From positions 1 to 5,035 of the forward strand of contig JAAZKL010000136.1 of NCBI GenBank assembly GCA_012799845.1: a stretch of DNA of 5,035 nt. Direction: 5' to 3'. The stretch comes from Clostridiaceae bacterium. GTDB lineage: Bacteria; Bacillota; Clostridia; Acetivibrionales; DTU013. Made by a program: the position numbers and the translations under genes. This document shows positions 3,587 to 5,035 of this stretch, in pieces. Every line of letters starts with the position of its first letter. The stretch's first letter is position 1. The notes under the pieces are model-generated. The model had not been told where the DNA came from. It searched no databases and saw nothing but the letters and a program-made list of their open reading frames with translations.

Positions 3587-5035
3587 ATGGGTATCATTTA
3601 CAGGCGGCCGGTCGTATCTTTCTGCATTATGATGATCACAGGCATAACAGCAGCCTTTTTATCAGATTCCACTGCAGTCGTCATCGGTCTTTTCATCCTT
3701 TTATCCGCTTGGCTGCTTACTTCCCCGGCGGTACGCGGAAAGGGGCGGGTCGTGCCCTGTCTGATGCTCGCTTTCTTCCTGCTGGGCGCTGTGGAGTTTT
3801 TTGCTGCAGATCACAAGCGGACTGGATGCTTTGCCGGGTACCATGATGAGGTTGTCGTCATAAGAGGCGTCGTTATATCCGTTCCGGAGATAAAAGGTGA
3901 AAAGGTATCCTGCATCGTCAGGACGGACAGCATTAAAAAGGCCGGCGAAACCAATTTTGCCGGTATTGACGGAACGTTGATGCTGAGCACGCTATTCAGC
4001 GGAAAAGATAATAATGGGGGGGGGTTATTCTTCGACTACGGGAGCGGGATCACTTTTGAAGGCAGACTGACCAAACCCGGAGGAGCAAGGAATCCCGGCG
4101 GGTTCGATCATGACCTGTACCTGGCGCAGAAGGGCGCAGGCGCTTCGGTGTTCGCATATCCGCATACGATTTCGGCAGAAGAAAGGTCCGGCGGCAATTT
4201 TTTCGTCAGGCTGGGGCTCTTCATTAAAAACAGGATCATATATGTTATCGGGAAAAGTCTCCCGCGCCAGCAGGCAGGATTGATGAACGGGATGCTCATC
4301 GGCTGCCGTGAAGGGCTGTCGGATGAGGTGAAAGAGGCTTTCAGCGATTCCGGACTCCTCCACGTAATGGCCGTTTCAGGTGCCAATGTCGCCTTCCTCG
4401 CGGCGCCTCTTTCCCTGCTTCTCAAGTTGCTGAAGATCCGCAAAAGTGCGGCGAATCTGATAATCATAGCCTTCCTCAATCTTTTTGCGTGTGTGGCCGG
4501 ATTCGAGCCGTCAGTGCTCAGGGCCGTATCTATGGCCTGCATTCTTCTCCTGGCTGCAATTATTCACAGGGAGGCGGACGTTTATTCTACGATAGCCGTT
4601 TCGTGCATCATTATGCTGATCATAAGCCCGTACATGCTGTTCAACATAGGATTCCAGCTGTCATACGCGGCAACGCTGGGGATCGTGATGCTTTACGGGA
4701 ACATCAGCAAGGCCATACGCTGCCGTTTCATCCCGAAGAAGACAGCTGATGTGATAGCAGCGACCCTGGCAGCCCAGATCGGCGTATTTCCAATAACACT
4801 CATCCATTTCAACAAGGTCTCTGTCATCTCTCTGGTACCGAACATACTGGCAGCACCGCTGCTTGGGATAATAACCGTTCTCGGGGCACTGATGGCGGTT
4901 CTTGGGCAGATCAGCCTCACATTGTCCGTGCTCCTGGGTTATGTGAATAATATTCTTCTGAGCGCTGTGCTGTACATTGCCAAATGGTCATCATCACTTT
5001 CCTGGGCAACGGTAAGGATGGTGACTCCGCCGTTG
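3587..5035 (+). CDS. ComEC/Rec2-family DNA-uptake channel, 5' part (483 aa visible)
   Basis: Polytopic inner-membrane protein that, in competent bacteria, carries single-stranded DNA into the cytoplasm during transformation. Three membrane segments (about 8-27, 29-45 and 55-73) precede the soluble N-terminal DUF4131/OB-like domain (about 80-200), which includes the family motif RNPGGFDHDLYL (168-179). The Competence domain begins near 225 with the hallmark LLHVMAVSGANVAF (257-270). Further landmarks are FNIGFQLSYAATLGI (352-366) and VSVISLVPNILAAPL (411-425), with many hydrophobic helices to the window end. Homologues usually run to 700-800 residues and end in a metallo-beta-lactamase-like nuclease domain; that part, if present, lies beyond 5035. 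ATG 3587 follows AAAAAGGTG at suitable spacing. The frame is unbroken across a G9 run at codons 144-146. It has its own promoter and follows a terminator. Confidence 0.93.
   Translation, partial: MGIIYRRPVVSFCIMMITGITAAFLSDSTAVVIGLFILLSAWLLTSPAVRGKGRVVPCLMLAFFLLGAVEFFAADHKRTGCFAGYHDEVVVIRGVVISVPEIKGEKVSCIVRTDSIKKAGETNFAGIDGTLMLSTLFSGKDNNGGGLFFDYGSGITFEGRLTKPGGARNPGGFDHDLYLAQKGAGASVFAYPHTISAEERSGGNFFVRLGLFIKNRIIYVIGKSLPRQQAGLMNGMLIGCREGLSDEVKEAFSDSGLLHVMAVSGANVAFLAAPLSLLLKLLKIRKSAANLIIIAFLNLFACVAGFEPSVLRAVSMACILLLAAIIHREADVYSTIAVSCIIMLIISPYMLFNIGFQLSYAATLGIVMLYGNISKAIRCRFIPKKTADVIAATLAAQIGVFPITLIHFNKVSVISLVPNILAAPLLGIITVLGALMAVLGQISLTLSVLLGYVNNILLSAVLYIAKWSSSLSWATVRMVTPPL
4016..4024 (+). repeat. 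Run of nine G inside comEC
   Basis: Nine consecutive G encode Gly144-Gly146 in the N-terminal soluble domain. The reading frame is correct on both sides with nine. With ten G the frame would end at TGA 4057-4059 (157 residues), and with eight at TGA 4068-4070 (160 residues), in either case before the channel domain. Confidence 0.9.

Noticed and set aside
4025..4542. Minus-strand reading frames opposite comEC
   Set aside because: They lie opposite conserved ComEC motifs in an intact plus-strand frame; there is no independent support.

Overview
The window looks like a piece of a bacterial chromosome, most probably from a Gram-positive anaerobe of the Bacillota (Clostridia side). This is an inference from several things: a secreted SH3/NlpC-P60 wall enzyme with a Gram-positive type signal peptide, purine-rich Shine-Dalgarno sites, near-consensus sigma-A promoters, frequent ATA and AGG codons, and a ComEC-type DNA-uptake channel. 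No species can be named from the sequence alone. I see no phage, plasmid, IS, tRNA or rRNA gene and no CRISPR array.

Layout. Bases 1-586 hold no convincing intact gene but are densely repetitive. There is a 36-bp-period repeat (103-180), two related stem-loops (203-256 and 353-400), an 18-bp palindrome (315-332) and a run of eight degenerate 20-26 bp direct units (385-576). The stem-loop arms and the direct units share one core, so most of 186-576 seems to be one diverged repeat family present in both orientations. Next come two minus-strand genes only 3 bp apart, a DUF72/YecE-family protein (1166-1936) followed by a GNAT acetyltransferase (587-1162), probably one transcription unit that runs toward the repeats.

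A 198-bp divergent intergenic region follows, carrying a textbook promoter (TTGACA, 16 bp, TATAAT). It drives a 397-residue secreted protein with a signal peptide, two bacterial SH3 domains, a long acidic linker with internal repeats, and an NlpC/P60 cysteine peptidase domain (2135-3328). After its stop lie three 31-bp tandem units (3340-3432) and a strong rho-independent terminator (3483-3517). A second good promoter (3538-3566) then starts comEC (3587 to beyond the window end), of which 483 residues are visible. It is intact in frame but contains a run of nine G.

The genes have ordinary separate jobs: wall remodelling, DNA uptake, an acetyltransferase of unknown substrate and a conserved protein of unknown function. 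No joint pathway is evident. The least explained parts are the left-hand repeat family, the 31-bp triplet and the G9 tract in comEC.
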